From assembly GCF_030161375.1 (NCBI RefSeq), contig NZ_BSSQ01000019.1, positions 124,001-188,000 on the forward strand: a stretch of DNA of 64,000 nt. Reading direction: 5' to 3'. The notes under the pieces are model-generated. The model was not told the DNA's origin and did no database searches. It saw nothing but the letters and a program-made list of their open reading frames with translations. How positions within the stretch are numbered: position 1 is the stretch's first letter; each line of letters begins with the position of its first letter. The DNA comes from Paenibacillus glycanilyticus (GTDB lineage: Bacteria > Bacillota > Bacilli > Paenibacillales > Paenibacillaceae). The position numbers were made by a program, and so were the translations under genes. This document shows positions 25,701 to 33,489 of the stretch, piece after piece.

Positions 25701-26569
25701 ATCAAGCAACAGGCCTGACGGCATCCACAGCCTATAGCTTCACGGTTAAGGCAAAGGACGCAGCCGGCAACGTATCCGCGGCGAGCAGCGCGCTTAACGT
25801 AACGACGAATGCGGCTGCAGATACTTCCGCGCCAACTGCTCCAACCGGTTTAACTTCACCGTCGAAAACGGCGACGATAGTGAATCTGTCGTGGACGGCA
25901 TCAACGGACAACGTAGGCGTTACCGGTTATGACGTCTACCAAGGATCAACGTTAGTAGGTTCGACAACTGGCACAACCACTTATCAGGCAACAGGCCTGA
26001 CGGCATCTACAGCCTACAGCTTCTCGGTTAAGGCGAAGGACGCAGCCGGCAACGTATCCGCGGCGAGCAGCGCGCTTAACGTAACGACGAATGCGGCATC
26101 CGGAGGCAGCGGCAATCTGCTCGCCAATGCGGGCTTTGAGACGGACAACGGCAGCAATCGCCCGGCTTCGTGGACGTATGAACAGGATTATTACGTATCC
26201 CGCAACACGTCGACTTATCGTTCTGGCTCCTCGTCGATGCGCATTAACGGCGATTCCGGACCATGGTTCGGCTGGTATCAGGATGTTGCGGCTACGGCAG
26301 GCAAAGCCTACACGTTTGATGGATACCTGAACATTACCTCCAATACGGGAAGCACGCTGCAATTCAAAGTTCAGTTCTTCGATGCTTCCGGTACCATGCT
26401 TGCTGACAATACCATTACGACTTACAACGGAACCACAACCTCCGGATGGGTGAATGTGAACGGAACATACACTGCGCCTGCCAATACCGCGACAGTCCGC
26501 ATCTATACGTATTTCAAAGACATGCGCGGTACATTCTTCTTCGACGACTATTCGTTAACGAGTAATTAA
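22724..26569 (+). CDS. Secreted GH5-like multi-domain glycoside hydrolase
   Basis: 1281 residues. It has a signal peptide (about 1-35), a DUF5060-like N-terminal beta domain (about 40-140), a TIM-barrel glycosidase of GH5/clan-A type (about 145-470) with the likely acid/base Glu321 (LEYWNESDN) and nucleophile Glu415 (FIGEVGKAD), and a beta C-cap. Two fibronectin III modules, a CBM4/9-like module (NPGFDTSN through FDDFSL), two more fibronectin III modules and a second CBM4/9-like module follow. Endo-mannanase-like or related beta-glycanase activity is likely, but the substrate is unproven. The last two fibronectin modules are nearly identical at DNA level, implying recent duplication. Strong RBS AAAAGGAGAAG. 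It is divergent from the YesM/YesN pair and probably under its control. Confidence 0.87.
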   Translation: MRSTAIKSKPILILFLSLLLATGSLPLANRLASAATTFSNVSMNTSTPAMYDKFEMTFNLSTAYTNPFNPDEVNVSATFTTPNGTVESVPGFYRSDSSPKWAVRYSPRQAGVHNVVLTVTDASGTGTSQAYTFTAGGAGNNRGFMTAQGDRFVDSYGSQLTLLGTNFAWNNTSDSTAVTTEIPNLLPAKMNFLRVWYSCWWSSFAAEWGPITANEAGLTINYAGIGKYQLDNQARMDQMLDTASANGVYIMLTMNSFGDMYYQWNVNAYNQANGGPSTYSENNADFWTNPTAISYQKKLLRYMFARFGYSRALGMLEYWNESDNRVDTSAANRASWHATMDNYWKSLDFYHHPTTTSYAWKDHAGSGQQSWETLTTLSATNVHRYDSSANVVDAWEEQIDNLHTLAPGKPAFIGEVGKADTDQTTDPTIDEYMHNSLWAPIFRAGAAGGSLWWIFETGFALPANFKAIYTQLADFIQPAENYLINMPFVDYGLQSNNTKVGGFKDNSRAYLWINDTQANHTVTNPRTVSGMSFTIPMPNNYYNVTYYNTYTGTYGSTSSIQATGGNLVLNNVPSFTRDIAVKIECEGCSAPDTTAPTAPANLTSPSKTDTTVNLSWSPSTDNVRVTDYDVYLGSSKIGSTGGATTYTATGLTANTAYAFTVKAKDNAGNVSAASNVLNVTTNPPDSTAPSAPSNLTSPSKLDVSVNLSWTASTDNVGVTAYDIYRNGNLAGTVSGTTTNYTDTGLTALTTYSYYVKARDARNNTSAASGTISVTTLAPIPVNKLQNPGFDTSNSNNKPDQWICENDYFCYRDTAVKRSGTASMKMTGDSGPWLGFYQDAAASAGTAYTFDGYYNAAANNGTTIQFKLQFLDASNGLLQDNVLYTHTGTTTGFVNVNGTHTAPANTAKARVYIYMKDLRGSLYFDDFSLTTDGSSGGTTDTTAPTAPTGLTSPSKTATTVNLSWTASTDNVGVTGYDVYQGSTLVGSTTGATTYQATGLTASTAYSFTVKAKDAAGNVSAASSALNVTTNAAADTSAPTAPTGLTSPSKTATIVNLSWTASTDNVGVTGYDVYQGSTLVGSTTGTTTYQATGLTASTAYSFSVKAKDAAGNVSAASSALNVTTNAASGGSGNLLANAGFETDNGSNRPASWTYEQDYYVSRNTSTYRSGSSSMRINGDSGPWFGWYQDVAATAGKAYTFDGYLNITSNTGSTLQFKVQFFDASGTMLADNTITTYNGTTTSGWVNVNGTYTAPANTATVRIYTYFKDMRGTFFFDDYSLTSN
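23517..23531. promoter_or_regulatory. cre-consensus match inside the GH5-like gene
   Basis: ATGTAAACGCATACA fits WTGNAANCGNWNNCW but lies in codons for NVNAY about 800 bases into the gene. Intragenic cre sites can act as roadblocks; this one may be chance. Confidence 0.25.
25559..25815 (+). repeat. Fibronectin III repeat copy 1 (near-identical DNA)
   Basis: A 257-base segment repeated 282 bases downstream (25841-26097) with only a few mismatches. It encodes one fibronectin III module of the GH5-like enzyme. Confidence 0.85.
25841..26097 (+). repeat. Fibronectin III repeat copy 2 (near-identical DNA)
   Basis: Second copy of the 257-base segment. The low divergence suggests recent duplication or gene conversion and marks a spot prone to recombination and misassembly. 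Confidence 0.85.
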
Positions 26570-26636
26570 TAACTAGAATTAAAGGAAAGATTAACAGCGT
26601 TAATTAGCAACATTATTTAATAACATTAATTAATAG

Positions 26637-26663
26637 GAGCGGTCCCAATTGGGGCCGCTTTTC
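26637..26663 (+). terminator. Rho-independent terminator
   Basis: GAGCGGTCCCAATTGGGGCCGC folds as a hairpin and is followed by TTTTC, about 70 bases after the GH5-like stop. Confidence 0.8.
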
Positions 26664-26697
26664 TATATCTATCTATCTTTCTCGGCCCTACGCTCTA

Positions 26698-26726
26698 TTA
26701 GATAACCATACACCTTATGGTATAAT
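26698..26726 (+). promoter_or_regulatory. Extended -10 SigA promoter of the DUF4062 unit
   Basis: TTAGAT, a 17-bp spacer, then TATAAT at 26721-26726 preceded by TGG, which makes an extended -10. Transcription would start about 35 bases before the ATG, leaving a short leader with TTGAGGAG. Confidence 0.6.
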
Positions 26727-26765
26727 AGAGTAATTATTCCTACCCATTGAGGAGCCCAAGAACCG

Positions 26766-27950
26766 ATGCCTAATCTGACTAAGCTTTTTATAAGCTCCGT
26801 AGCCCAGGATTCCCTTACTCCTTTGCGGAACCGAACCTTTGACGAGTTTACGGCGCTTGGCCACCAGCCCGAAATGTACGAACGGACTTTTGGTCCATGG
26901 CCCATGGATATTAGCGGCGTTGAGCATTGCTTGAATAAAGTGAGGGAATGCGATATTTTCTGTTTATTCCTTCATCATAAAGGCGGGACTATGACGGATA
27001 CCGGCTATACGGTGACGCACCGTGAGTTTCTGACAGCGCTCAACGCGGGCAAAACGTTGTTTCTCTATGCCGAGCCTACGATTACCAAAAAATATTTCGC
27101 TTCCGTCCGGCGCGTGATTTATACCTATATCGAGAAATATAAACAAACCAACCGGAAAGAACCTACCAACCGCGAGCTCATCGATTATTTGGAAGTAACG
27201 TCCGAAACCAACCCGGCAGATCTTCCGAGCAAACACGAAACGGACTTGTATGTATGGGTGATGCTATATGACATCATTGACCGGCACGGCAAATATTTGC
27301 TGGATATGCCAATTGGCGTAGGGATCGACTGGAAGCCCGTTCTCAGCGATATATTAAGAGAAGGGGCAACATATTTTCCGAAGAAATCCGAATACGCTGA
27401 AAGTATAGATACGCTTGCGGCAGTTGTGGAGTTCTCGGAGTTTGTACAGAAATTCATGAAGGATCATTTGATCGTGCATGAGTTTAATCAGCTCAGATTG
27501 TTGTTGGCTCGTCTGCAGGCGGTCATCAAAGGCGCGGAGATCAAGCAACTGCGCATTCATGACTTAACATTAGGAAAACTTAAAAATTGTTCGGCCGTCT
27601 GCCTGTTTCAACATAACGAAGATGTGTTAAGTTGTATTGAGGCCGCAGGAGATACCGCTGGCGGATATAGCTTCCATGTGAACGATCCGAATTCCTACGT
27701 TTCCTACTCGTACAATACAAGGAGGGAAGGGGAACCCGCTTTGTATTATACGGAGAGCAAACGCATGTTTTACCTGCTGTATAAGCTAGGTGAATACGTC
27801 ATTTCGTATCATTTTCCCGAGGAAACAAAATGGAACCAAAATATGTATGTGGACTACACGGATGATATAAAAAATGGTATACTGATGGCACATTCAAATG
27901 TGATGATCTTCGATTTCATCCATTCCGCCTTGAGGGGGTTACAGAAATGA
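26766..27950 (+). CDS. DUF4062 (TIR-like) protein with GAF-like C-terminal domain
   Basis: 394 residues, no signal peptide. The N-terminal ~100 residues fit DUF4062, a TIR-superfamily domain: LFISSVAQDSLTPLRNRTFDEF, then ECDIFCLFLHHKGG, then TVTHREFLTALNAGKTLFLYAE. Glu87 of THREF sits where TIR NADases carry their catalytic Glu. The middle (about 105-270) is helical. The last ~120 residues (KLKNCSAVCLFQHNEDVLSC to the end, including KLGEYVISYHF) read like a GAF-type sensor fold. DUF4062 domains occur in several anti-phage and STAND proteins. A ligand-sensing TIR-type effector is my inference; function is unknown. The stop overlaps the next ATG by four bases, and promoter and terminator frame just these two genes. 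Confidence 0.75.
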   Translation: MPNLTKLFISSVAQDSLTPLRNRTFDEFTALGHQPEMYERTFGPWPMDISGVEHCLNKVRECDIFCLFLHHKGGTMTDTGYTVTHREFLTALNAGKTLFLYAEPTITKKYFASVRRVIYTYIEKYKQTNRKEPTNRELIDYLEVTSETNPADLPSKHETDLYVWVMLYDIIDRHGKYLLDMPIGVGIDWKPVLSDILREGATYFPKKSEYAESIDTLAAVVEFSEFVQKFMKDHLIVHEFNQLRLLLARLQAVIKGAEIKQLRIHDLTLGKLKNCSAVCLFQHNEDVLSCIEAAGDTAGGYSFHVNDPNSYVSYSYNTRREGEPALYYTESKRMFYLLYKLGEYVISYHFPEETKWNQNMYVDYTDDIKNGILMAHSNVMIFDFIHSALRGLQK

Positions 27951-28222
27951 GCATGAACAAAATTAAGATGCGCCGGGTTCAGAATACGGACCATCCCAAA
28001 TATTCGATTCATCCCGATTTTGCCCCTGCAACCAAGGTCGTAATCGTCAATAAGGGCATTACAATCGGGCTAACGGGAAGTAAGTTGCCTGAACTGCCTA
28101 AGGACTCCGTATTGTTTGTCGAACCAAACCGTACCGAGACCTACACTTCTCGAAATAAGCTGCAGCGAATGAAGGAACTCAATCAATCCTTAAGAAGCGC
28201 CATGCTTGTATCCGAGGCTTAA
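27947..28222 (+). CDS. Small partner of the DUF4062 protein, unknown
   Basis: 91 residues, basic at the N-terminus (MSMNKIKMRRVQNTDHPKY), with a central beta-like stretch (KVVIVNKGITIGLTGSKLPELPKDSVLFVEP) and a charged helical tail. No known motif recognised. ATGA overlap with the upstream gene implies translational coupling and a functional link. It could be a binding partner, an antitoxin-like inhibitor or a substrate-recognition subunit; nothing in the sequence decides. A terminator follows 13 bases after the stop. Confidence 0.75.
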   Translation: MSMNKIKMRRVQNTDHPKYSIHPDFAPATKVVIVNKGITIGLTGSKLPELPKDSVLFVEPNRTETYTSRNKLQRMKELNQSLRSAMLVSEA

Positions 28223-28235
28223 TCATTAGAACCTT

Positions 28236-28260
28236 AGACCCGCAGGCTGCGGGTCTTTTC
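28236..28260 (+). terminator. Rho-independent terminator
   Basis: AGACCCGCAGGCTGCGGGTCT hairpin followed by TTTTC, closing the DUF4062 unit. Confidence 0.88.
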
Positions 28261-28295
28261 TTATTTATAACGTCAACGATGGAGGTGAAGGTGAA

Positions 28296-30212
28296 ATGTT
28301 CAACCAACAAAACTTATTTGCCCACGTGTTCAACTTTACGCCAGTCGGCATTGCGCTCATCTCTCTCGAACAGCAATGGATTGACGTCAATCCGGCTGCC
28401 TGTCAAATTCTTGGGATTGAGCGGGAAGCACTTATGAAGAAGAATCATCCGAAGGAAATCATTTTCTCCGCGGAAGAAGACAATCAAATTAGGCAACTGC
28501 TGGCCGGCGAGACCTTAACGTTCAGCTTCGAGAGGAAATACATGCATAATAATGAAGAGGTGATATGGACTTCCATTCATGTCTCGCTCGTTAGAGAAGG
28601 TACGGAAGGCGAGCCTTGGTACTATATCGCGCAAATCGTTGATATTACGTCGAGCAAATTAAACGAGCAGAAGCTGCTGGAGTCGGTCGAACGGTATACA
28701 TCACTCAAGAAGTACAACCACGATACGATCATATCGTTTGATCTTCAGGGCAATATCATGGGCGGGAACGTGATGGCCGAGAAGCTGACGGGCAGGGTCG
28801 TAGCCGAATTGATTGGAACAAGCATTGCATCCGTTATTGGTGAGCATAACCTGGCAAGAATCTTAGCCGATAACGAGCCGTACAGCGAGATTGAAGGAGC
28901 AATCGACCACGTTTCGCATATAGACGGTTATCTGGTTGAAGTGCTTGTGACCATCGCTCCCATCATCGTTAACAATCAAAGCATCGGCTTTTATCTCCTG
29001 ATCAAGGATATTACCGAACAAAAGAAGCTGCTGATCGAGAAGGAAACCGCGGTCCGGACAAATGAAGTAAAGAGCGAATTTATGGCCATGATGAGCCACG
29101 AAATCCGTACGCCCATGAACGGCGTAATCGGCATGGCCGATTTGCTGCTGGATACCTCGCTTGATGAAGAGCAGACGGAGTATGTATCGATTATCCGCAA
29201 GAGCGGAGATACGCTTCTGGCTATCATCAACGATATTTTGGATTTCTCCAAGGTGGAATCGGGCAACACGGAGTTAGCAGAGGAACCGTTCAAGATTAGC
29301 GAGGCGATTGCGGAAACCTTTGATACGCTTATGCCGAAGGCATTGGAGAAGAATCTGGCGCTTAACGTATCGATGAGTCACGAGATTCCTCCGACGGTGA
29401 TTGGCGATCCGGTTAAAATCCGGCAAATACTGATGAATCTGATCGGTAATGCCATTAAATTCACGCCGGAGGGTTCGATTGCGGTATCTGTAGACCGATC
29501 CCGCGTGGAGGGAGATAAAGTACGGCTGCATTTCACTGTGAAAGATACGGGAATTGGCATTCCGGAGGATAAGCTGCCGTATCTGTTCGAACCCTTTTAT
29601 CAAGCGGATCACTTTATGGTCAGACAAGCCGGAGGCACCGGGTTAGGTCTTGCCATCACACGGAAGCTTGTTCAACTGATGGAAGGAGAAGTCTATTGCG
29701 AGGCTAATCCCGGAGGGGGAGCGATCTTTCATTTCCATGTCTTATTGCGCGCGGAGAAAGCTTTGCCACTTATGGATGCCGAATGCAAAGAGGAGAAGGT
29801 GCCGGAATCGGTCAATAAACTCAATATTCTTATTGCCGAGGATAATGACGTGAACCGTCTCGTGTTGTTTAGGATGGTAGAGAAATTCGGCTTTCGTCCC
29901 GATGCGGTGTCGAACGGCATTGAAGTGCTGGATAAAGTCCGTTCGAACAACTACGACATTATATTTATGGACATTCAGATGCCGCTTATGAATGGACTTG
30001 AAGCTACGAAAATTTTGCGCCAGTCGTTAAGGCCGGAAGAACTTCCGTATATTGTTGCGGTAACCGCAAATGCGCTAGTCGGGGACCGGGAGCGGTATTT
30101 GGATACGGGGATGCACGAATATATTAGCAAGCCATTGCAAAACTCGGCGGTTCAATCCATTATCCAAAGATGTCTGGACCGTAAACAGGCGGATTCCATC
30201 CCTTCAACATAA
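28296..30212 (+). CDS. Hybrid histidine kinase PAS-PAS-HisKA-HATPase-REC
   Basis: 638 residues, no membrane helix, so cytosolic. The first PAS domain is at about 5-120 (with a PAC-like region) and a second at about 125-245. HisKA has His268 in MMSHEIRTPMNG, and the ATPase has N (NLIGNAIKF), G1 (DTGIGIP) and G2 (GGTGLGLAI) boxes. A C-terminal receiver has phospho-acceptor Asp559 (IIFMDIQMPLMNG). There is no output domain, so the phosphate is either internal regulation or passed on through an unlinked HPt protein. GGAGGTG precedes the ATG by 8 bases. It is monocistronic, between two terminators. The stimulus is unknown; PAS domains without visible ligand residues do not tell. Confidence 0.93.
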   Translation: MFNQQNLFAHVFNFTPVGIALISLEQQWIDVNPAACQILGIEREALMKKNHPKEIIFSAEEDNQIRQLLAGETLTFSFERKYMHNNEEVIWTSIHVSLVREGTEGEPWYYIAQIVDITSSKLNEQKLLESVERYTSLKKYNHDTIISFDLQGNIMGGNVMAEKLTGRVVAELIGTSIASVIGEHNLARILADNEPYSEIEGAIDHVSHIDGYLVEVLVTIAPIIVNNQSIGFYLLIKDITEQKKLLIEKETAVRTNEVKSEFMAMMSHEIRTPMNGVIGMADLLLDTSLDEEQTEYVSIIRKSGDTLLAIINDILDFSKVESGNTELAEEPFKISEAIAETFDTLMPKALEKNLALNVSMSHEIPPTVIGDPVKIRQILMNLIGNAIKFTPEGSIAVSVDRSRVEGDKVRLHFTVKDTGIGIPEDKLPYLFEPFYQADHFMVRQAGGTGLGLAITRKLVQLMEGEVYCEANPGGGAIFHFHVLLRAEKALPLMDAECKEEKVPESVNKLNILIAEDNDVNRLVLFRMVEKFGFRPDAVSNGIEVLDKVRSNNYDIIFMDIQMPLMNGLEATKILRQSLRPEELPYIVAVTANALVGDRERYLDTGMHEYISKPLQNSAVQSIIQRCLDRKQADSIPST

Positions 30213-30217
30213 TCATG

Positions 30218-30252
30218 AATCAGCACTGCCTGCGGGAAGTGCTGATTTTTTT
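30218..30252 (+). terminator. Rho-independent terminator
   Basis: AATCAGCACT / AGTGCTGATT hairpin followed by seven T after the hybrid kinase. Confidence 0.9.
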
Positions 30253-30418
30253 GTCGAGGAGATAGATTTACCTGAACGCTGTTGTTAAATACACACGAAG
30301 GACACAAGAACCTCCTATAATTCGATTTGTAAGGCAAATGGAGGTGCAAACCGATGATAGGAACCGCCTAGTTAAGGCAAAGCTGTATAACACGGGATTC
30401 AAAGAGCGGAGTGTACAG

Positions 30419-31099
30419 ATGAAGCGAAGCATTTTATTAGTGGAAGACGATATGCTGATGCGCGAGTTTATAACGGATTATTTCCATAAAGAGCAATGGG
30501 ACGTTCATGAGGCGGAGAACGGGCGGATCGCGCTTGAGCTGTTTGAGCAAATAACAGTTGATCTGGTTGTCCTCGATATTATGATGCCGGAACTGGATGG
30601 ATGGGCGGTATGCCGGAAAATCCGCGAGCAATCGGATATCCCTATTATTATGATTACGGCCAAAGCGGAGGACGAGGATCAATTGATGGGCTTCGAACTA
30701 GGTGCGGATGAATATGTAACGAAACCGCTCAGCCCTAGAGTGCTGGTCGCCCGAGCGACGGCTCTAATGAAGAGAACGGAAGGGACGGTCGGCAAAGAAG
30801 GCGAGGCCTTGGCATTTGGCGATTTGCTGGTGAAGCGGGATGCGCATGTGGTGACGGTGGCTGAACAGCCCGTTCACTTATCGCCTAAGGAATACGACCT
30901 GCTTCTGTTCCTGATCAAACATGAAGGCAAAGTATTAGCCCGCGAATATATATTAAATGCCGTCTGGGGATTCGATTACCTAGGAGATTTGCGCACGGTA
31001 GATACGCATATTAAGAAATTGCGAGCCAAGCTAGGCGATGCCGGCTTTATGATCGCAACCGTCATTCGAACCGGCTATAAGTTCGACTCCAAAGCATGA
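30419..31099 (+). CDS. OmpR/PhoB-type response regulator
   Basis: 226 residues. Receiver domain with LLVEDD and phospho-acceptor Asp53 (VVLDIMMPE), switch Thr/Lys region ITAKAEDED and KPLSP; then a winged-helix output domain (about 128-225) with HLSPKEYDLLLFL and DLRTVDTHIKKLRAKLG. The start is taken at 30419 (KRSILLVEDD) with GGAG 8 bases upstream. An in-frame ATG at 30338 would add 27 residues not seen in this family. It is coupled to the kinase gene by an ATGA overlap. A TATAAT at 30316-30321 may be the -10. Confidence 0.92.
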   Translation: MKRSILLVEDDMLMREFITDYFHKEQWDVHEAENGRIALELFEQITVDLVVLDIMMPELDGWAVCRKIREQSDIPIIMITAKAEDEDQLMGFELGADEYVTKPLSPRVLVARATALMKRTEGTVGKEGEALAFGDLLVKRDAHVVTVAEQPVHLSPKEYDLLLFLIKHEGKVLAREYILNAVWGFDYLGDLRTVDTHIKKLRAKLGDAGFMIATVIRTGYKFDSKA

Positions 31100-32859
31100 A
31101 CAGACATGGAGTTGTTCTCAAATTGTTTGTTGTCACGTCAGTGCTGATTCTATTTATTTTCGCACTGGTCATGTTGGCGGAAGGGTTGTTCTTCGATAAG
31201 TTTTACCGAATGTCGAGGGTAAGCGGTCTAGAGTCGGCAATGAACCGGTTCTCGGAGCAATACCCGCAAGCAGCAACAGATGAACGTCAACTCGCGCGCC
31301 TGCTTGGTTCCTTCATGAACGAACATGATACGAGTATCGCCATATTGAACAAAAGTTTTGACCGAGCCAATATCAATCCTTACTTTGTGGATATGCAGTC
31401 AAGTGGCAAGACAATCCATATCCCCATTCCAAACGAAGGAATGCCGGTCGATATACTCCCGAGAGAGATCGCGATGGGAGACGGGCTGATCGTAGACGGG
31501 ATCTATATGGATGAGAAGGATACGGTGCTTCATCCTATCGCTTTCCGCAACCTCGCAACGGATGCGCCGCTCGAAGATGGATTAGTTCGCGTGGAGGGCA
31601 ATGTGACCGATTTCATGTTGCCGGAGCAGCGGTCGTTCAATCCGCTCTACCAAGATGCGCTCGTAGCTGAAGCCTTGAGGGAATGGACGGATGCAAATAC
31701 GGCCGATTGGCGGGAGGGTTCGCCCGTACAACACAAATGGGAATGGAAGGATCCATGGAGCGGCGTTCAATATGCCGTATTAGTCAGTCTGCTTGCGGGT
31801 GACGGCGAGCAGGAACACTATTTGTTCGTCATGGCATCTCTTCAACCCGTAGGAGAAGCGGTTGCCATATTGAAACAATACGTCATCTATCTGGCACCGG
31901 TCATTCTTGTCCTTGTTCTCGCGTTGTCGCTTCTGTATTCCAGAATCGTGTCGCGTCCATTGGTTACGCTCAGCCGCTCCGCGGCCAGACTTGCCAAGCT
32001 GGATTTCAACGAGCAGCCCGAGATCCGCTCGAAAGACGAATTTGGAGATTTGTCCCGGAGTATGCGTACCTTATCGAGAAACTTGGATACCGCGTTGCGG
32101 GAACTGCAACATGCCAACGAGCAGCTCCAAGAGGACATGAGGGAGAAAGAACGGTCTGAGCAGCTTCGCAAAGAACTTGTTGCTAATATCTCGCATGAAT
32201 TGAAAACGCCGCTTGGGATTGTAAAAGGGTTTGCGGAAGGTTTGCAAGATGGGGTAGCCGAAGAGAAAAAAGAACGTTACCTCAGCTTGATTGTCACCGA
32301 GACCGACCGGATGAACGCCTTGATCATGGATATGCTGGAGTTGTCCAAATTCGAAGTAAAGGCAATTAAGCTGCAGCGGAAGCCGTTCTCTCTGCCGGCA
32401 CTTTTGCAAGAAGCCGCGAACTCCTTCATGCAGCAGCTAGAGAACAAGCAGCTTCAAATCGCAATGGATCAAGATGGCGAGGAAGAGCTGGAAGTCTTCG
32501 CAGACCGTAGGCGAATCGAACAAGTAGCCTTAAATTTGCTAAGTAACGCCATCCGGCATGCCACAGAAGGCAGCGTTATTCGAATCCAGATAAAACGTTC
32601 AGAAGCTGATGCCATTTGGGTAGGCGTCGAGAATGAGGGTTCTCCTATCGCTGACGATGAATTAAGCCGGATCTGGGAGCAATTTTACCGGACGGAACGC
32701 GCAAGAGACCGCAAATCAGGCGGAACCGGCCTTGGACTGGCCATTGTGAAGCATATTTTGGAGCTGCACGGAAGTCAATACGGAGCAGCTAATATAGATA
32801 CGGGCGTACAATTTTATTTCACCTTACAACCATATAGAGGAGAGAATATAGATGAATAA
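31096..32859 (+). CDS. Membrane sensor histidine kinase (HAMP-HisKA-HATPase)
   Basis: 587 residues. Membrane helix at about 8-28, an extracellular sensor region of about 220 residues, a second helix (about 260-281, LAPVILVLVLALSLLYS), HAMP linker, coiled coil, then HisKA with His367 (VANISHELKTPLG) and an ATPase domain with NLLSNAIRHA and GGTGLGLAIV. It pairs with the upstream OmpR-type regulator (4-base overlap) and overlaps the following lipoprotein gene by 8 bases, so the three are one operon. The extracellular region is not a fold I recognise. Confidence 0.92.
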   Translation: MNRHGVVLKLFVVTSVLILFIFALVMLAEGLFFDKFYRMSRVSGLESAMNRFSEQYPQAATDERQLARLLGSFMNEHDTSIAILNKSFDRANINPYFVDMQSSGKTIHIPIPNEGMPVDILPREIAMGDGLIVDGIYMDEKDTVLHPIAFRNLATDAPLEDGLVRVEGNVTDFMLPEQRSFNPLYQDALVAEALREWTDANTADWREGSPVQHKWEWKDPWSGVQYAVLVSLLAGDGEQEHYLFVMASLQPVGEAVAILKQYVIYLAPVILVLVLALSLLYSRIVSRPLVTLSRSAARLAKLDFNEQPEIRSKDEFGDLSRSMRTLSRNLDTALRELQHANEQLQEDMREKERSEQLRKELVANISHELKTPLGIVKGFAEGLQDGVAEEKKERYLSLIVTETDRMNALIMDMLELSKFEVKAIKLQRKPFSLPALLQEAANSFMQQLENKQLQIAMDQDGEEELEVFADRRRIEQVALNLLSNAIRHATEGSVIRIQIKRSEADAIWVGVENEGSPIADDELSRIWEQFYRTERARDRKSGGTGLGLAIVKHILELHGSQYGAANIDTGVQFYFTLQPYRGENIDE

Positions 32860-33412
32860 AAAAATGATCGCTTATGCATTGACGGCAGCCATCCTGCTTG
32901 GTGTTGCGAGCGGATGCGGCAATAAAAGCGGAGAAGGCGCAACAAACGGGAACACGGCAACCGAAACGCCGGCTGCGACAACAACTCCGGTTGTATCGGA
33001 GTCGCCGGCGGCAACGGAATCGCCAACAACACCGGCTGAACCGGCCGAAGAGAGCCAGGCGCCTGATGCCGCTGAATCGGATGCTTCAGGCGAGATTCTC
33101 ATCATCATTGATCAGACGGAGAAACCGATCGAAGGAAACAGCTTTGATTTTGTCGTGAACAAAATTCCGGAAGGTTATATGCTGTCCAAGATGGAATGGA
33201 AATCGGATAAAACTCAGATCATTAATACAACGCAGGAAGCCATAGAGCATGGCGGCAACGGGGAGGACGGATTCTACATTAGCGGAGACGGACAATTTTC
33301 CGGGTTCTTTTATCCGGGCAAGATGAAAGGTGAGAAAGGCGAAGTCAGCTTTACGTTTGTGAACGACGCAGGCAAGGAAATCAGCTGGAAGAAATCCATA
33401 ACGTTGAAATAA
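32852..33412 (+). CDS. Lipoprotein cotranscribed with the two-component pair
   Basis: 186 residues. Signal peptide with lipoprotein Cys22 (GVASGCGNK), a long Thr/Pro/Glu/Ala/Ser linker (about 30-75), then a ~100-residue beta-rich domain (SGEILIIIDQTEKPIEGN to the end, with WKSDKTQIINT and GEVSFTFVNDAGKEI). No catalytic motif. Its start lies within the kinase gene, so it is translationally coupled. An accessory ligand-presenting or stress-sensing role for the kinase is a reasonable inference. A shared terminator follows. Confidence 0.8.
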   Translation: MNKKMIAYALTAAILLGVASGCGNKSGEGATNGNTATETPAATTTPVVSESPAATESPTTPAEPAEESQAPDAAESDASGEILIIIDQTEKPIEGNSFDFVVNKIPEGYMLSKMEWKSDKTQIINTTQEAIEHGGNGEDGFYISGDGQFSGFFYPGKMKGEKGEVSFTFVNDAGKEISWKKSITLK

Positions 33413-33428
33413 GGAACAAATATAGACG

Positions 33429-33478
33429 AAAACACCGGACTTCGATCTCAAACTTGAGATAATAGTCCGGTGTTTTTT
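33429..33478. terminator. Bidirectional terminator
   Basis: Arms AAAACACCGGACT and AGTCCGGTGTTTT, with A-run before and T-run after, separate the convergent lipoprotein and NlpC/P60 genes. Confidence 0.88.
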
Positions 33479-33489
33479 ATGAAGAAATA

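Noticed and set aside
24500..26100. Repetitive DNA as a possible CRISPR or satellite array
   Set aside because: The repeats encode fibronectin III modules in frame; units are about 280 bp without spacers.
30354..30371. Six-codon mini-gene after GGAGGTG ahead of the response regulator (MIGTA)
   Set aside because: A leader peptide is possible, but there is no attenuator structure and the peptide is uninformative.
30338..30418. N-terminal extension of the OmpR-type regulator
   Set aside because: The family starts at the KRSILLVEDD strand, which has its own ATG with GGAG at proper spacing.
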